A DNA stretch of 64,000 nucleotides from Sediminihabitans luteus. GTDB lineage: Bacteria; Actinomycetota; Actinomycetes; Actinomycetales; Cellulomonadaceae. Below, in pieces: positions 55,702 through 64,000 of this stretch. The DNA lies in NCBI RefSeq assembly GCF_002797595.1, contig NZ_PGFE01000001.1, positions 992,001 to 1,056,000 of the forward strand, given 5' to 3'. The position numbers and the translations under genes are program-made. Under the pieces are notes generated by a model. It was given only the letters and a program-made list of their open reading frames with translations, had not been told where the DNA came from and made no database searches. Within the stretch, counting starts at the first letter, position 1; the number at the start of each line of letters is the position of its first letter.

Positions 55702-57279
55702 ATGGCGAACGACACCCGCCCCCACCCCTGCGCGGCACGGCTCCGGCGCACCGCCGCCGCCCGTACGTCGGGCGTGGCCGCGCTCGTGGCCGCGACGCTG
55801 CTCGCGTCGTCGTGCACCGGATCGGCCGAGCCCGACGAGACGCCGGTGAGCGACCCGACCCCGACCGGGCCCGGCGTGCGGTCGTACGTCTCGACCGACG
55901 TCGTCGCCCCCGAGCTGCCGGTCACGCTGGGCCCGGCCGCGTCGTCCGACACCTCGGACGACCTGTACGTGCTGGGGCCCAAGAAGGACGAGGCGGTGCA
56001 CGTGGGCCCGTTGCTCGTGGACGCGACGGGCGAGCCGGTGTGGATCTCGCCGGGTCGGTCGGCGGGCTACGACGTGCGCGTCCAGGAGCTCGACGGCGAG
56101 CCCGTGCTGACCTACTACGAGGGCCGGGCGCCGTTCGTGGGCAACGGGCAGGGGTCGATCGTGGTGCTCGACACGAGCTACCAGGAGATCGCGCGCGTGA
56201 CGACGGGTGACCCGCTCGAGCCCGACCACGCCGACCTGCACGACTCGACCATCACGCCCGACGGGACGATGCTCCTGACGTCGTACCCGATCGTCCCGCG
56301 CGACCTGTCGGCGCTCGGCGGCCCGGCGGACGGCTACGTGTTCGACGGCGTCGTGCAGGAGGTCGACGTCATGACAGGCGACGTGGTCAGCACGTGGTCG
56401 GCCCTCGACCACGTCGACCTCGCGGACACGTTCGCGACGCCCGAGGCGACCGACGACGCCGAGGCGACGGGGACGCAGGACGCCCCGTTCGACTGGTTCC
56501 ACGTCAACTCCGCGAAAAAGCTCACGCCGGACGGCGACGTGCTCGTCTCGGGTCGCAACACGCACGCGGTGTACGCGCTGGACCGCGGGACCGGGGAGGT
56601 CCGCTGGACCCTCGGCGGCCGGTCGAGCGACGTCGAGATGGTCGGCTCGGGCCCGGACGACGAGCCCGGCACGGGCGCGCAGTTCGCGTGGCAGCACGAC
56701 GCCCAGCTCCACGAGGACGGCACGCTCACGGTGTTCGACAACGAGGGCGACCCGGCCGTGGGCGACCACTCCCGCGGCCTGCGGCTCGCGCTCGAGACAG
56801 ACGCCGACGGCGTGCCGACGACCGCGACCGTCGACCAGGAGTGGCTGCCGAGCGACCCGACGCTCGTCGCCGGCTCGCAGGGCAACGTGCAGGTGCTCGA
56901 CGACGGGGACGTCGTGATCGGCTGGGGCGACGCGCAGGTCTTCGGCGAGTACACGGCCGACGGCGAGCTCGTGCGCGAGTTCCCGATCGAGGCCGGCGAG
57001 AGCTACCGCGCGTACCGGGCCGACTGGCACGCGACGCCGTCCGACCCCCCTGCCGTCGTGGTCGAGGACGGCACCGCGTACGTGACGTGGAACGGCGCGA
57101 CGGACGTCGCGTCGTGGCGCCTCGTCGCGGGCGACGACGAGGCGTCCGCGACCGAGGTCGCGACCGTGCCCCGCGACGGCTTCGAGACCGCGCTCGCCCC
57201 CGTGCCCGACGACGCGGAGTACGTCGCGGTCGAGGCCCTGGCCGCGGACGGCGCGGTGCTGGGCACCGGCACGCCGTGA
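55702..57279 (+). CDS. Arylsulfotransferase-family (ASST) lipoprotein
   Basis: 525 residues. Signal with a Cys after LLASS (lipobox-like ASSC), then a Pro/Thr linker and a beta-propeller of the Arylsulfotran_2 type: DDLYVLGPKKDEAV, ADLHDSTITPDGTMLLTSYPI, DWFHVNSAKKLTPDGDVLVSGRNTHAVYALDRGTGEVRWTLGG and AWQHDAQLHEDGTLTVFDNE. The His residues in FHVNS and WQHDAQ are in the places expected for the family. Many actinobacterial members have no proven sulfotransferase activity. It is extracytoplasmic and lipid-anchored, and convergent with the M23 gene across nine bases. Confidence 0.87.
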   Translation: MANDTRPHPCAARLRRTAAARTSGVAALVAATLLASSCTGSAEPDETPVSDPTPTGPGVRSYVSTDVVAPELPVTLGPAASSDTSDDLYVLGPKKDEAVHVGPLLVDATGEPVWISPGRSAGYDVRVQELDGEPVLTYYEGRAPFVGNGQGSIVVLDTSYQEIARVTTGDPLEPDHADLHDSTITPDGTMLLTSYPIVPRDLSALGGPADGYVFDGVVQEVDVMTGDVVSTWSALDHVDLADTFATPEATDDAEATGTQDAPFDWFHVNSAKKLTPDGDVLVSGRNTHAVYALDRGTGEVRWTLGGRSSDVEMVGSGPDDEPGTGAQFAWQHDAQLHEDGTLTVFDNEGDPAVGDHSRGLRLALETDADGVPTTATVDQEWLPSDPTLVAGSQGNVQVLDDGDVVIGWGDAQVFGEYTADGELVREFPIEAGESYRAYRADWHATPSDPPAVVVEDGTAYVTWNGATDVASWRLVAGDDEASATEVATVPRDGFETALAPVPDDAEYVAVEALAADGAVLGTGTP

Positions 57280-57288
57280 CCTCGGCCG

Positions 57289-58314
57289 CTACTGCGGGAC
57301 CCGCGAGAGGTACGTCGCCGCGACGTACCCGGTACTGCTGCCGACCTTGACGCGCACCCAGCCGGTCGACGTCGTGGCGGACAGCAGCCCGACGGCCTGC
57401 CCGCGGGAGAGCGTGCGCACGATCGTCGACGACGTCGAGGGCTTCGAGCGCAGGTGCAGGGCCGAGACGCGCACCCACCGGGTCCCCAGCACCGTGAGGT
57501 TCGGCGACACGTAGCTCGCCGACATCCAGCCCGTCGTGGACCCGTAGGTGACCTTGCGCCACGAGCCCGAGCTCGCGCCGGGCTTCGCCGTCATGCGCCC
57601 GTTGACGGGGACCACGCGTAGCGAGGAGTATGACGTCCCGGGCCCCGTCCTCAGGTTCACGTTCGCGGTCGTGTAGTAGGTGCACGACGACGGGACGGTG
57701 CGCGAGTAGTTGCGCGTCGAGGTCGTCGTCAGGTCGACGCCGTAGTACTTGAGCGCGGCGAGCGCGTCGACCACGGTCGCACCGTTGCCATAGCTGCCCT
57801 TCCAGATCTCGAGGTGCAGGTGCGGGCTCGTGGAGGTGCCCGAGCTGCCGACGTCCGCGACGTGCTGGCCCTGGGAGACCTTCGAGCCGACCTTGACGTA
57901 CCTGTCCCCGTCGATCACGTGCCCGTAGACGGACGAGACCTTCTTCCCGGAGATCGTGTGCTCGATCACGACCCACTGCCCGAACCCGGAGACGGCGCCT
58001 GCCCGCGTGACGGTGCCCGCGGCGATCGCCTTCACGTCGGTGCCGGACGCCGCCCCCATGTCCTGCCCGAGATGCCACGCGGACGCTCCCGCGATCGGCA
58101 TGCACCGGGGGCCGTAGTAGGACGAGAGGACGTAGGTCCGGGCCGGGAGCGGGGCGACGTACGTCGACGCCGCGTGGGCGGGTGGCGCCACGCCGACGAC
58201 GGTGACGCCCGTCGCGAGCACGAGTGCGAGAGCGAGCGCGACGCCGCGTGCGAGCGCACGCCGTGCGGGACTGGTGGCCGCTGCGGTGTCGGCAGGGCCG
58301 TGGACGATACGCAT
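57289..58314 (-). CDS. M23-family peptidoglycan endopeptidase with two SH3 domains
   Basis: 341 residues. Signal peptide to about residue 48 (PPAHAAST). Peptidase M23 domain (about 60-185) with zinc ligands in SAWHLGQDMG and SPHLHLEIW and the catalytic His in SVYGHVIDG, all intact. Two bacterial SH3 domains follow (about 212-270, TTANVNLRTGPGTSYSSL, and 275-341, ALHLRSKPSTSSTIVRTL). It is a secreted wall hydrolase. A structured leader (58328-58381) lies between promoter and start. Confidence 0.93.
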   Translation of the reverse strand: MRIVHGPADTAAATSPARRALARGVALALALVLATGVTVVGVAPPAHAASTYVAPLPARTYVLSSYYGPRCMPIAGASAWHLGQDMGAASGTDVKAIAAGTVTRAGAVSGFGQWVVIEHTISGKKVSSVYGHVIDGDRYVKVGSKVSQGQHVADVGSSGTSTSPHLHLEIWKGSYGNGATVVDALAALKYYGVDLTTTSTRNYSRTVPSSCTYYTTANVNLRTGPGTSYSSLRVVPVNGRMTAKPGASSGSWRKVTYGSTTGWMSASYVSPNLTVLGTRWVRVSALHLRSKPSTSSTIVRTLSRGQAVGLLSATTSTGWVRVKVGSSTGYVAATYLSRVPQ

Positions 58315-58327
58315 GGCGATCCCCTTC

Positions 58328-58381
58328 GGTGCTCCCGGCGTGTCGCCTTGACGACCAGCCGATCATGTCCCCCGGAGCACC
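58328..58381 (-). promoter_or_regulatory. Stem-loop in the 5' leader of the M23 gene
   Basis: GGTGCTCC (58328-58335) is complementary to GGAGCACC (58374-58381), enclosing a 38-base loop that itself holds a small GTCG/CGAC stem. It ends 14 bases before the start codon, so folding could control translation. M23/SH3 wall hydrolase genes in actinobacteria are sometimes under c-di-AMP riboswitches, but I cannot align this leader to that motif. Confidence 0.35.
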
Positions 58382-58457
58382 ATAAGATCGATTCGCCCGA
58401 CGCGCGCGATGTGAGGCGTCCGCCCTGATCAGGGCTTCCGCGCCGCGCCCGGGGGCG

Positions 58458-59414
58458 TCAGATCCGGTCGATCCGCCGCAGGATCGCCCCCTCGCGCAGC
58501 GCCCACGGGCACACCTCGACCTCGTCGACGCCGAACGCGCGCAGCGCCTCCTCGGCCACGACCGCCCCCGCCACGATCTGGAAGGTCCGTTCGGGCGTGA
58601 TGCCCGGCAGCGCCGTCCGCCCCTCGGCGTCGATGCGCGCGAGCCGCGGGACCCAGTCGCTGAGCTGCCCGCGACGCATGCGCCACCGCTCGTCGGGGCC
58701 CACCACGTCGACCTTCTGGCCGGCGAGCCGCGCGAGCGAGCGGAACGTCTTGGACGTCACGACGACGTGGTCCGGGGCGGGCAGCGCGTCGAACGCGACG
58801 ACCGCCGACGCGAGCGTCTCGCGCACGTGCGCGCGCAGGCCCTCGACCTGCTCGGGGTCGGTCGGGTCGCTCGTGAGGTGCTCGCGCGTCATGCGCCCCG
58901 CGCCGAGCGGGACCGAGACCGCGAGCTCGGGCTCCTCGTCGAGGCCCGCCGCGATCTCGAGCGACCCGCCGCCGATGTCGAGCACGAGCAGGCGGCCGGC
59001 CGCCCAGCCGTGCCACCGGCGGGCCGCGAGGAACGTCAGGCGGGCCTCGTCGACGCCCGAGAGCACCTGGACCTGCGTGCCCACGAGCGCGCTGATCGCT
59101 GCGAGGATCTCGGGCCCGTTCGTGGCCTCGCGCAGCGCCGACGTCGCCATGGGCAGCATCTCGTCGACGTGCGAGGCCGCGGCGAGGGCGGTCGCGCTCT
59201 CGACCGCCGCGAGGAGCGCCGCGACGCCGTCCGGCGAGATCGAGCCGTCGGGTCGCAGGTACTGCATGACGCGCACCACGGTCCGGTCGCCCGCGGCCTG
59301 CACGGGCCGGGCTCCGGGGGCGGCGTCGACCACCGCGAGGTGCACCGTGTTGGAGCCGATGTCGAGCACGCCGAGGCGCAGCGCGCCCGGGTCGCGGGAC
59401 GGCGCCGCCGTCAT
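58458..59414 (-). CDS. Ppx/GppA-family exopolyphosphatase/pppGpp phosphatase
   Basis: 318 residues, the short actinobacterial type without the C-terminal HD domain. Actin-like ATPase motifs: LGVLDIGSNTVHLAVVDA, MATSALREATNG, LLVLDIGGGSLEIA and VVTSKTFRSLARLAG. It hydrolyses polyphosphate or pppGpp; mycobacterial Ppx1/Ppx2 split these roles and the sequence does not tell which. The ATG gives MTAAPSRDPGALRLG. It is separate from the VTC-type gene earlier in the window. Confidence 0.92.
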   Translation of the reverse strand: MTAAPSRDPGALRLGVLDIGSNTVHLAVVDAAPGARPVQAAGDRTVVRVMQYLRPDGSISPDGVAALLAAVESATALAAASHVDEMLPMATSALREATNGPEILAAISALVGTQVQVLSGVDEARLTFLAARRWHGWAAGRLLVLDIGGGSLEIAAGLDEEPELAVSVPLGAGRMTREHLTSDPTDPEQVEGLRAHVRETLASAVVAFDALPAPDHVVVTSKTFRSLARLAGQKVDVVGPDERWRMRRGQLSDWVPRLARIDAEGRTALPGITPERTFQIVAGAVVAEEALRAFGVDEVEVCPWALREGAILRRIDRI

Positions 59415-59524
59415 CGGGCGGGGCCGTCGGTGTGGGCGATGCGCACGGGTCTCCCCCGGGACTGCCGGGGCGTGGGTCGCCCCGGGACGCGCCGACGATA
59501 GCCGACCCGGGGCGACCGTCGCGC

Positions 59525-61012
59525 TCAGGCGCTCCGGCGCGACCGGCCCACGAGGGCGATCGAGACGAGGACGCCGACGACGCTCACGGCCGTCGCGGTC
59601 CAGAACGCGTCGCTGAACGGCGCGGACGGGTTGCTCACGCTCGCCGCGGAGACCAGGAGCGCGTTGATCACGGGGGCCGCGGCGGCCGAGCCGACGGTCC
59701 GCACGACGCTGTTGAGGCCGATGGCCGCGCCGGTCTCGGCGGCGGGCGACCAGCTCACGACGAGCTGCGCGCAGATCGCGTACCCGATCCCGTTGCCGAG
59801 CCCGAGGACGCCGAACCACAGGACGACGGCCCAGGTCGAGGCCGGCCACAGGGCGAGCCCGGCGGCGCCGACCGCCATGACCCCCGAGGCCGCGAGCGCC
59901 GCGACGCCCGTGCTCGTGCGGGCGACCAGGACCGGCGTCAGTCGGCCGCCGAGGAACACCATGACCGCGCTGGGCAGGAGCGCGAGCGCTGACGCGGTGA
60001 CGCTCATGCCGTGGCCGAACCCGGTCGCGGAGGGCGACTGCAGCAGCACGGGCAGTGCGACGTAGCAGACGTAGGGCACGAACCCGACGGCGACCGTGAG
60101 CAGGCTGATCAGGACGAGCGGGCCGTGCCGGAAGGTGCGGACGTCGACGACGGGCGCCGCGGTGCGGAGCTCGACGAGGGTCAGCACCACGAGCAGCACG
60201 ACGCCGCCGATCCCGACGCCGAGGGTGGCGGGCGAGTCCCAGCCCCACGAGCGTCCCTGCGAGACGGCGAGGAGGATGCCCACGAGCCCTCCCGAGAGCA
60301 GCACGATGCCGGGCCAGTCGGTGCGACGCGCGACGCCGGGCGCGGTGCCGCGCGGGACGTACGCGAGCACGAGGACGAGCGCGACGAGCACGACCGCGGT
60401 GCCGAGGGCGAACAGCCAGCGCCACGAGAGCTCCTCGACGACGACGCCGCCGACGACGAGTGCCGCGCCGGCGCCGAGCCCGATCATCCCGGCGATCCAG
60501 CCGAACGCGCTGCCCTGCCGCTCGGCGGGCAGGACCTGCCGTGCGAGGGCGAGCGAGAGCGGGAACGTCGCGGTGCTGGCCCCCTGGACGACGCGCGCGA
60601 CGAGCAGCACGCCGAGGTTCGGGGCGAGGGCCGCGACCGTCGTGGCGACGGCGAACACGACGAGCGTGCCGACGAGCACGCGGCGGTGGCCGAGCCGGTC
60701 GCCGAGGTTGCCGACGACGGGGGCGAGGACGGCGCCCGCGAGCAGGAACGCGGTCAGGATCCAGCCGGTGCCCTGGGCGCTCGCGCCGAGCTCGACGCCG
60801 ATCGTGGGCAGCGCGGGGACGACGAGCGTCTGGGCGAGCGAGTACGCGAGGACCGTCACGGCGAGCGCGAGGGTCACGAGCCCCGGGCGGCGCGCGACGG
60901 TGGTCGTGGGGGTGGGCCCGGCGATGGCTGCCGCCCCGGGGGCAGGGGTCGCCGCCGGGGCGGGGGTCGCGCCCGGCGTGGGCGTGGGGCCGGTGGTGGT
61001 GCTGGCGGACAC
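59525..61012 (-). CDS. MFS transporter, DHA2 (14-helix) drug exporter
   Basis: 495 residues. After a Pro/Ala/Thr-rich 38-residue N-terminus there are 14 hydrophobic segments. Motif A GNLGDRLGHRRVLV and motif C-like GWIAGMIGLGAGAALVVGGVV mark a proton-driven exporter. GTG start. It is divergent from a TetR gene across 108 bp holding a perfect palindrome (61059-61083), which should switch it on when the TetR ligand is present. Confidence 0.9.
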   Translation of the reverse strand: MSASTTTGPTPTPGATPAPAATPAPGAAAIAGPTPTTTVARRPGLVTLALAVTVLAYSLAQTLVVPALPTIGVELGASAQGTGWILTAFLLAGAVLAPVVGNLGDRLGHRRVLVGTLVVFAVATTVAALAPNLGVLLVARVVQGASTATFPLSLALARQVLPAERQGSAFGWIAGMIGLGAGAALVVGGVVVEELSWRWLFALGTAVVLVALVLVLAYVPRGTAPGVARRTDWPGIVLLSGGLVGILLAVSQGRSWGWDSPATLGVGIGGVVLLVVLTLVELRTAAPVVDVRTFRHGPLVLISLLTVAVGFVPYVCYVALPVLLQSPSATGFGHGMSVTASALALLPSAVMVFLGGRLTPVLVARTSTGVAALAASGVMAVGAAGLALWPASTWAVVLWFGVLGLGNGIGYAICAQLVVSWSPAAETGAAIGLNSVVRTVGSAAAAPVINALLVSAASVSNPSAPFSDAFWTATAVSVVGVLVSIALVGRSRRSA

Positions 61013-61058
61013 GGACGTCTCGCTCTCTCGGACGGGGTCCCGGTCTCCCGGGCCATTG

Positions 61059-61083
61059 ATCGGAACGGAACATCCGTTCCGAT
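61059..61083. promoter_or_regulatory. Perfect 25-bp TetR-type operator
   Basis: ATCGGAACGGA-ACA-TCCGTTCCGAT: two perfect 11-base arms about a 3-base centre, midway between the divergent MFS and TetR genes. Confidence 0.75.
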
Positions 61084-61120
61084 TCACTGTAGCACCGCCC
61101 CACGGGCTACCGTGAGGCGC

Positions 61121-61783
61121 ATGCCGTCGTCCACACCCGCGTCCCCTCCCGACCGCGACGCCGCCGCCCTCCCCGGGCGGCAGCGCGAGGCGCGGGCGAA
61201 CGACACCGCGATCCTGGTCGCCGCGCGAGCCGTGTTCGCCGCCCAGGGGCACGGTGCCGCGATGTCGGACGTCGCCCGCGAGGCCGGCGTCGGCGTCGGG
61301 TCCGTGTACCGGCGCTACCCGACCAAGGAGGCGCTCGTCGAGGCCCTGCACACGCACGGCGTCCAGGAGGCGGCCCGGCTCGCGCGACGCGTCGCCGACG
61401 AGGTCGCGCCGGGGGCGGTCGTGCGCTTCGTCGCCTGCCAGATCAGCACCGCGACCGGCCCGCTGCTGCGACCCACGGGAGCCACGACGCCCATCCCGCC
61501 CGACCTCGCCCGCGCCTCGGACGAGCTCCACGAGGCCCTCGAGACGCTCGTCGCGCAGGACGTCCGGGCGGGGGTCGTGCCCGCGGGGCTCACCGCCGCC
61601 GACGTCATGCAGCTCCTGCTCCACCTGCGCCCGACGCTCCCGCTCCCCCGCGCGCAGGCGGACGCCCTGCACCTGCGCTACCTCGACCTGGTGGACGCCG
61701 GGATGCGCGCGCAGGCGAGCGCCGGGGTCGTGCTCGAGGGCGGTCCCGCCTGGGACGAGTGGGTCGGCACCTGGCACGACTGA
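61121..61783 (+). CDS. TetR-family repressor of the divergent MFS exporter
   Basis: 220 residues. The DNA-binding domain lies at about 27-75 (ILVAARAVFAAQGHGAAMSDVAREAGVGVGSVYRRYPTKEALVEAL). The effector domain fits the SlmA-like/TetR_C group often paired with MFS exporters (DLARASDELHEALETLVAQDV). The ATG follows GAGGCG. Repression of both itself and the exporter through the palindrome 40 bp upstream is inferred from geometry. Confidence 0.9.
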   Translation: MPSSTPASPPDRDAAALPGRQREARANDTAILVAARAVFAAQGHGAAMSDVAREAGVGVGSVYRRYPTKEALVEALHTHGVQEAARLARRVADEVAPGAVVRFVACQISTATGPLLRPTGATTPIPPDLARASDELHEALETLVAQDVRAGVVPAGLTAADVMQLLLHLRPTLPLPRAQADALHLRYLDLVDAGMRAQASAGVVLEGGPAWDEWVGTWHD

Positions 61784-61821
61784 GGCCCGGCACGCCCGGG
61801 GCCCGGCACGCCCGACGGCGG

Positions 61822-63135
61822 TCAGCCGGCGAGCTGCTCCAGCACGGAGTCCGGGTCGATCGTCCGGGCGTCCACGCCCGACCGCACCGACTCGCGCACC
61901 CGCGAGATCGCCCGGTGCAGCAGCGCGCCCGAGAATCGCCGCAGCGACCGCTCGTGCGCCGCACGGTCCGCGTCGGTCGAGAACGACCCGGCGCTGCGCG
62001 CGAGCTCGGCGTCGAGCTCGGCCTCGACGCGCTCGCGGAGCCTGACGATCACGCCGTCGGCGCTGCGCTCCGACTCCTGGACCGTGAACCGGGCGACAGA
62101 CCCCGCGACGATCTCGCGCGCCGAGCTCACGCGCTCCGCGGTCTCGGTGGGCGCGTTGGCGCGCACGGCCGCGAGGTCGAGCAGCAGCACGTCGTCGACG
62201 TCGCCCACGGCGGGCTCGACGTCGTGGTGCAGCGCGAGGTCGAGCACGACCAGGCCGTGCGACCCGGCGTCGTCGCCCGCGCGGGCGGTGGCGCGCGAGC
62301 GTGCCTGGACCACGGCCGCCGCGTGGACGAGGTAGGCGATGTCGCCGTCGGTCGTGGCGACGGGACCACGGCGCGCGGTGCCCGAGCACGAGACCACGAG
62401 GTCGGCGTCGGCGAGGGCGCCGACGAGGTCGTCGACGGCCATCACGTCGTGCGAGGCCGCGAACTCGGCGGCACGGCCCGAGGCCGACCACACGCGCACG
62501 TCGGTGCACCCGCGGGCCCGCAGCGCGGCGACCGAGGCGCCCGCGTACGCGCCGGTGCCGACGATCACGGCGCGGGCGGCGCGCCACGCGGGCACGCTGG
62601 GCTCGGCGAGGTCGAGCGCGACCGACACGACCGAGCGGCCGTCGGCGCCGAGGTGGGTGCGGGCCGCGACGGCCTTGGACGCGCGCGAGGCGGTCTGGAA
62701 GAGCCGTTCGAGCGACGCGCTCGTGGTGCCCTCGGCGTGCGCGGTCGCGAGCGAGCGGCGTACCTGGCCCGCGATCTCGCGCTCCCCGAGCACCATCGAG
62801 TCGAGCCCCGAGGCGACGTCGAACAGGTGCGCGACGACGTCGTCCGCGCGGCGCACCGTGAACGCGGCCACGGCCTCGTCGAGCGTGACGCCCGAGGCCG
62901 TGGCGACGAGGCCCGCGATCTCCCGGGCGGCGTGCTCGGCGGCGAGGTCGGTCAGGGTGCCGTCGATGTCGAGGTACAGCTCGAACCGGTTGCACGTCGC
63001 GAGTGCAACCGCTCCGGAGATCGCCTGGCACGTGGTCACCGCCGACGCTGCGACCGTGTGCGCTCCGCCGGAGAGGATCTCCAGGGCGTCGAGGTCGAGG
63101 TCGTGGTGGCTGGCCGTCATCGACATGAGCACCAC
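61822..63135 (-). CDS. hemA: Glutamyl-tRNA reductase
   Basis: 437 residues. The catalytic domain has TASHHDLDLDALEILSG and the catalytic Cys in AVALATCNRFELYLDIDG; the conserved SMVLGEREIAGQVRRS, NADPH-binding domain (RAVIVGTGAYAGASVAALRARG) and C-terminal dimerisation helices follow. It makes glutamate-1-semialdehyde, the first committed C5-pathway precursor of haem. GTG at 63135 gives the family's usual N-terminal length; ATGs three and five codons later are alternatives. It is divergent from hemE across 48 bp. Confidence 0.94.
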   Translation of the reverse strand: MVLMSMTASHHDLDLDALEILSGGAHTVAASAVTTCQAISGAVALATCNRFELYLDIDGTLTDLAAEHAAREIAGLVATASGVTLDEAVAAFTVRRADDVVAHLFDVASGLDSMVLGEREIAGQVRRSLATAHAEGTTSASLERLFQTASRASKAVAARTHLGADGRSVVSVALDLAEPSVPAWRAARAVIVGTGAYAGASVAALRARGCTDVRVWSASGRAAEFAASHDVMAVDDLVGALADADLVVSCSGTARRGPVATTDGDIAYLVHAAAVVQARSRATARAGDDAGSHGLVVLDLALHHDVEPAVGDVDDVLLLDLAAVRANAPTETAERVSSAREIVAGSVARFTVQESERSADGVIVRLRERVEAELDAELARSAGSFSTDADRAAHERSLRRFSGALLHRAISRVRESVRSGVDARTIDPDSVLEQLAG

Positions 63136-63183
63136 AGTGCGTCGATTTAATCATTCACGGCAGGCAAAGGCAGAATCGGTGGC

Positions 63184-64000
63184 GTGAACCTTCCCTCGAA
63201 CCACCCCCTGGTGACCGGCGTCACGAATGATTCGCCCTTCGTGCGCGCAATTCACGGCGACCGCCCGGAAATCACACCGGTGTGGTTCATGCGGCAGGCC
63301 GGCCGCTCGCTGCCCGAGTACCGCGCGCTGCGCGAGGGCACCGGGATGCTCGAGTCGTGCCTGCGCCCCGACATGGCGTCGGAGATCACGCTCCAGCCCG
63401 TGCGCCGGCACGGCGTGGACGCCGCGGTGTTCTTCTCGGACATCGTCGTGCCGCTGCGTCTCGCGGGCGTCGACGTCGAGATCCGCAGCGGCGTGGGCCC
63501 GGTCATGGGCCAGGCGTACCGGACCGCGGACGACGTCGCGCGCCTCGTCGAGTCCGAGCTGACCGAAGAGGCCCTGGCGCCCGTCGTCGAGGCCGTGGGC
63601 CTCACGGTCGACGCGCTCGGCGCGACCCCGCTCATCGGCTTCGCGGGCGCGCCGTTCACGCTCGCCGCGTACCTCGTCGAGGGCCGCCCGAGCCGCGACC
63701 ACCTCGCGGCGCGCACCCTCATGCACGCCGACCCCGAGACCTGGGACCGCCTGGTCACCTGGGCCGCGGACCTCACGGGCACGTTCCTGCGCGCCCAGGT
63801 GCGCGCAGGGGCGAGCGCGGCCCAGCTGTTCGACTCGTGGGCGGGCAGCCTCTCGCGCGCCGACTACGAGGCCGGGGCGGCGCCCGCGAGCGCCCGCGCG
63901 CTGACGCACGTGCACGACCTGGGCGTGCAGGTCATCCACTTCGGGACGGGCACCGAGCACCTGCTGCGGTCGATGCACGCGGTCGGGGCCGACGTCGTGG
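63184..64000 (+). CDS. hemE: Uroporphyrinogen decarboxylase, 3' end missing
   Basis: The first 272 codons; the gene runs out of the window. The N-terminal signature TPVWFMRQAGRSLPEYRALREG and the second signature PLIGFAGAPFTLAAYLVEGRP are intact. It decarboxylates uroporphyrinogen III to coproporphyrinogen III. GTG start (NLPSNHPLV) is the longest consistent choice, and its Shine-Dalgarno sequence is weak. The 48 bp between it and hemA are AT-rich at 63145-63155 (ATTTAATCATT) and must hold both promoters. Confidence 0.94.
   Translation, partial: MNLPSNHPLVTGVTNDSPFVRAIHGDRPEITPVWFMRQAGRSLPEYRALREGTGMLESCLRPDMASEITLQPVRRHGVDAAVFFSDIVVPLRLAGVDVEIRSGVGPVMGQAYRTADDVARLVESELTEEALAPVVEAVGLTVDALGATPLIGFAGAPFTLAAYLVEGRPSRDHLAARTLMHADPETWDRLVTWAADLTGTFLRAQVRAGASAAQLFDSWAGSLSRADYEAGAAPASARALTHVHDLGVQVIHFGTGTEHLLRSMHAVGADVV

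Noticed and set aside
58320-58440. c-di-AMP (ydaO) riboswitch before the M23 gene
   Set aside because: GGGCGAAT-like and CCGGGGGACA-like pieces are present but in the wrong order and without the expected helices; kept only as an unclassified structured leader.

Overview
This is a very GC-rich window with dense, leader-poor genes, many GTG starts and many 4-base ATGA/GTGA stop-start overlaps. It contains HtaA-type haem-binding surface protein, HmuTUV, class F sortase, TipAL-type MerR and WXG-like secretion proteins. Together these point to an actinobacterium; a Micrococcales genus such as Cellulomonas or a relative is my inference. No rRNA, tRNA, CRISPR array, integrase or transposase gene was seen.

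Layout. 1-3993: a sulfonate/nitrate-type ABC importer (lipoprotein, ATPase, permease) followed by an LLM-class flavin monooxygenase, behind an Rrf2-type repressor and a palindromic operator. 4029-9454: pirin, a 773-bp intergenic stretch with two strong hairpins and a cluster of DnaA-box-like 9-mers, an unknown protein, a DinB-like protein and a TetR/MFS pair. 9607-16699: TipAL-like regulator with a 19-bp-spacer promoter, HAD phosphatase, sortase-anchored surface protein, HdeD-like membrane protein, TIM-barrel isomerase-like protein and an NHL/thioredoxin protein. 16767-20674: an accessory block with a small WXG-type protein, a 772-residue WXG-type protein and two tandem near-duplicate lipoproteins.

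20764-28550 is an iron-regulated haem acquisition locus: haem oxygenase, HmuTUV and a 1230-residue three-domain HtaA protein, with four IdeR/DtxR-like boxes. 28763-31908 is a DUF4397 protein, class F sortase, ECF sigma factor and anti-sigma factor. 32161-44914: S9 peptidase, a DUF4956/VTC/carbohydrate-binding operon preceded by four 17-bp direct repeats, an AbiEi/DUF559-like gene between two related inverted repeats, CopD-CtaG fusion, SoxR with a divergent MFS gene, and CbiX. 45432-49297: a 2-oxoacid dehydrogenase operon (E1 alpha, E1 beta, E2) behind three phased palindromes. 49647-64000: aminotransferase, a second WXG-type module with a lipase-like protein, purB, a VapBC-type toxin-antitoxin pair, arylsulfotransferase-like lipoprotein, M23 peptidase, Ppx/GppA, DHA2 exporter with TetR, hemA and the 5' part of hemE.

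How it works together. Iron limitation should relieve IdeR repression of haem capture (HtaA), import (HmuTUV) and degradation (HmuO), while hemA/hemE supply endogenous haem. The two WXG-type modules share an architecture: a small helical partner overlapping a large effector-like gene. Three exactly 67-nt inverted repeats built on CGAGATAGAAC, and a second palindromic family around CAACGTTG, form unannotated intergenic repeat families. Several repressor/promoter arrangements can be read directly (Rrf2, MerR, SoxR, TetR, IdeR). All function calls come from reading sequence; no database search was run.
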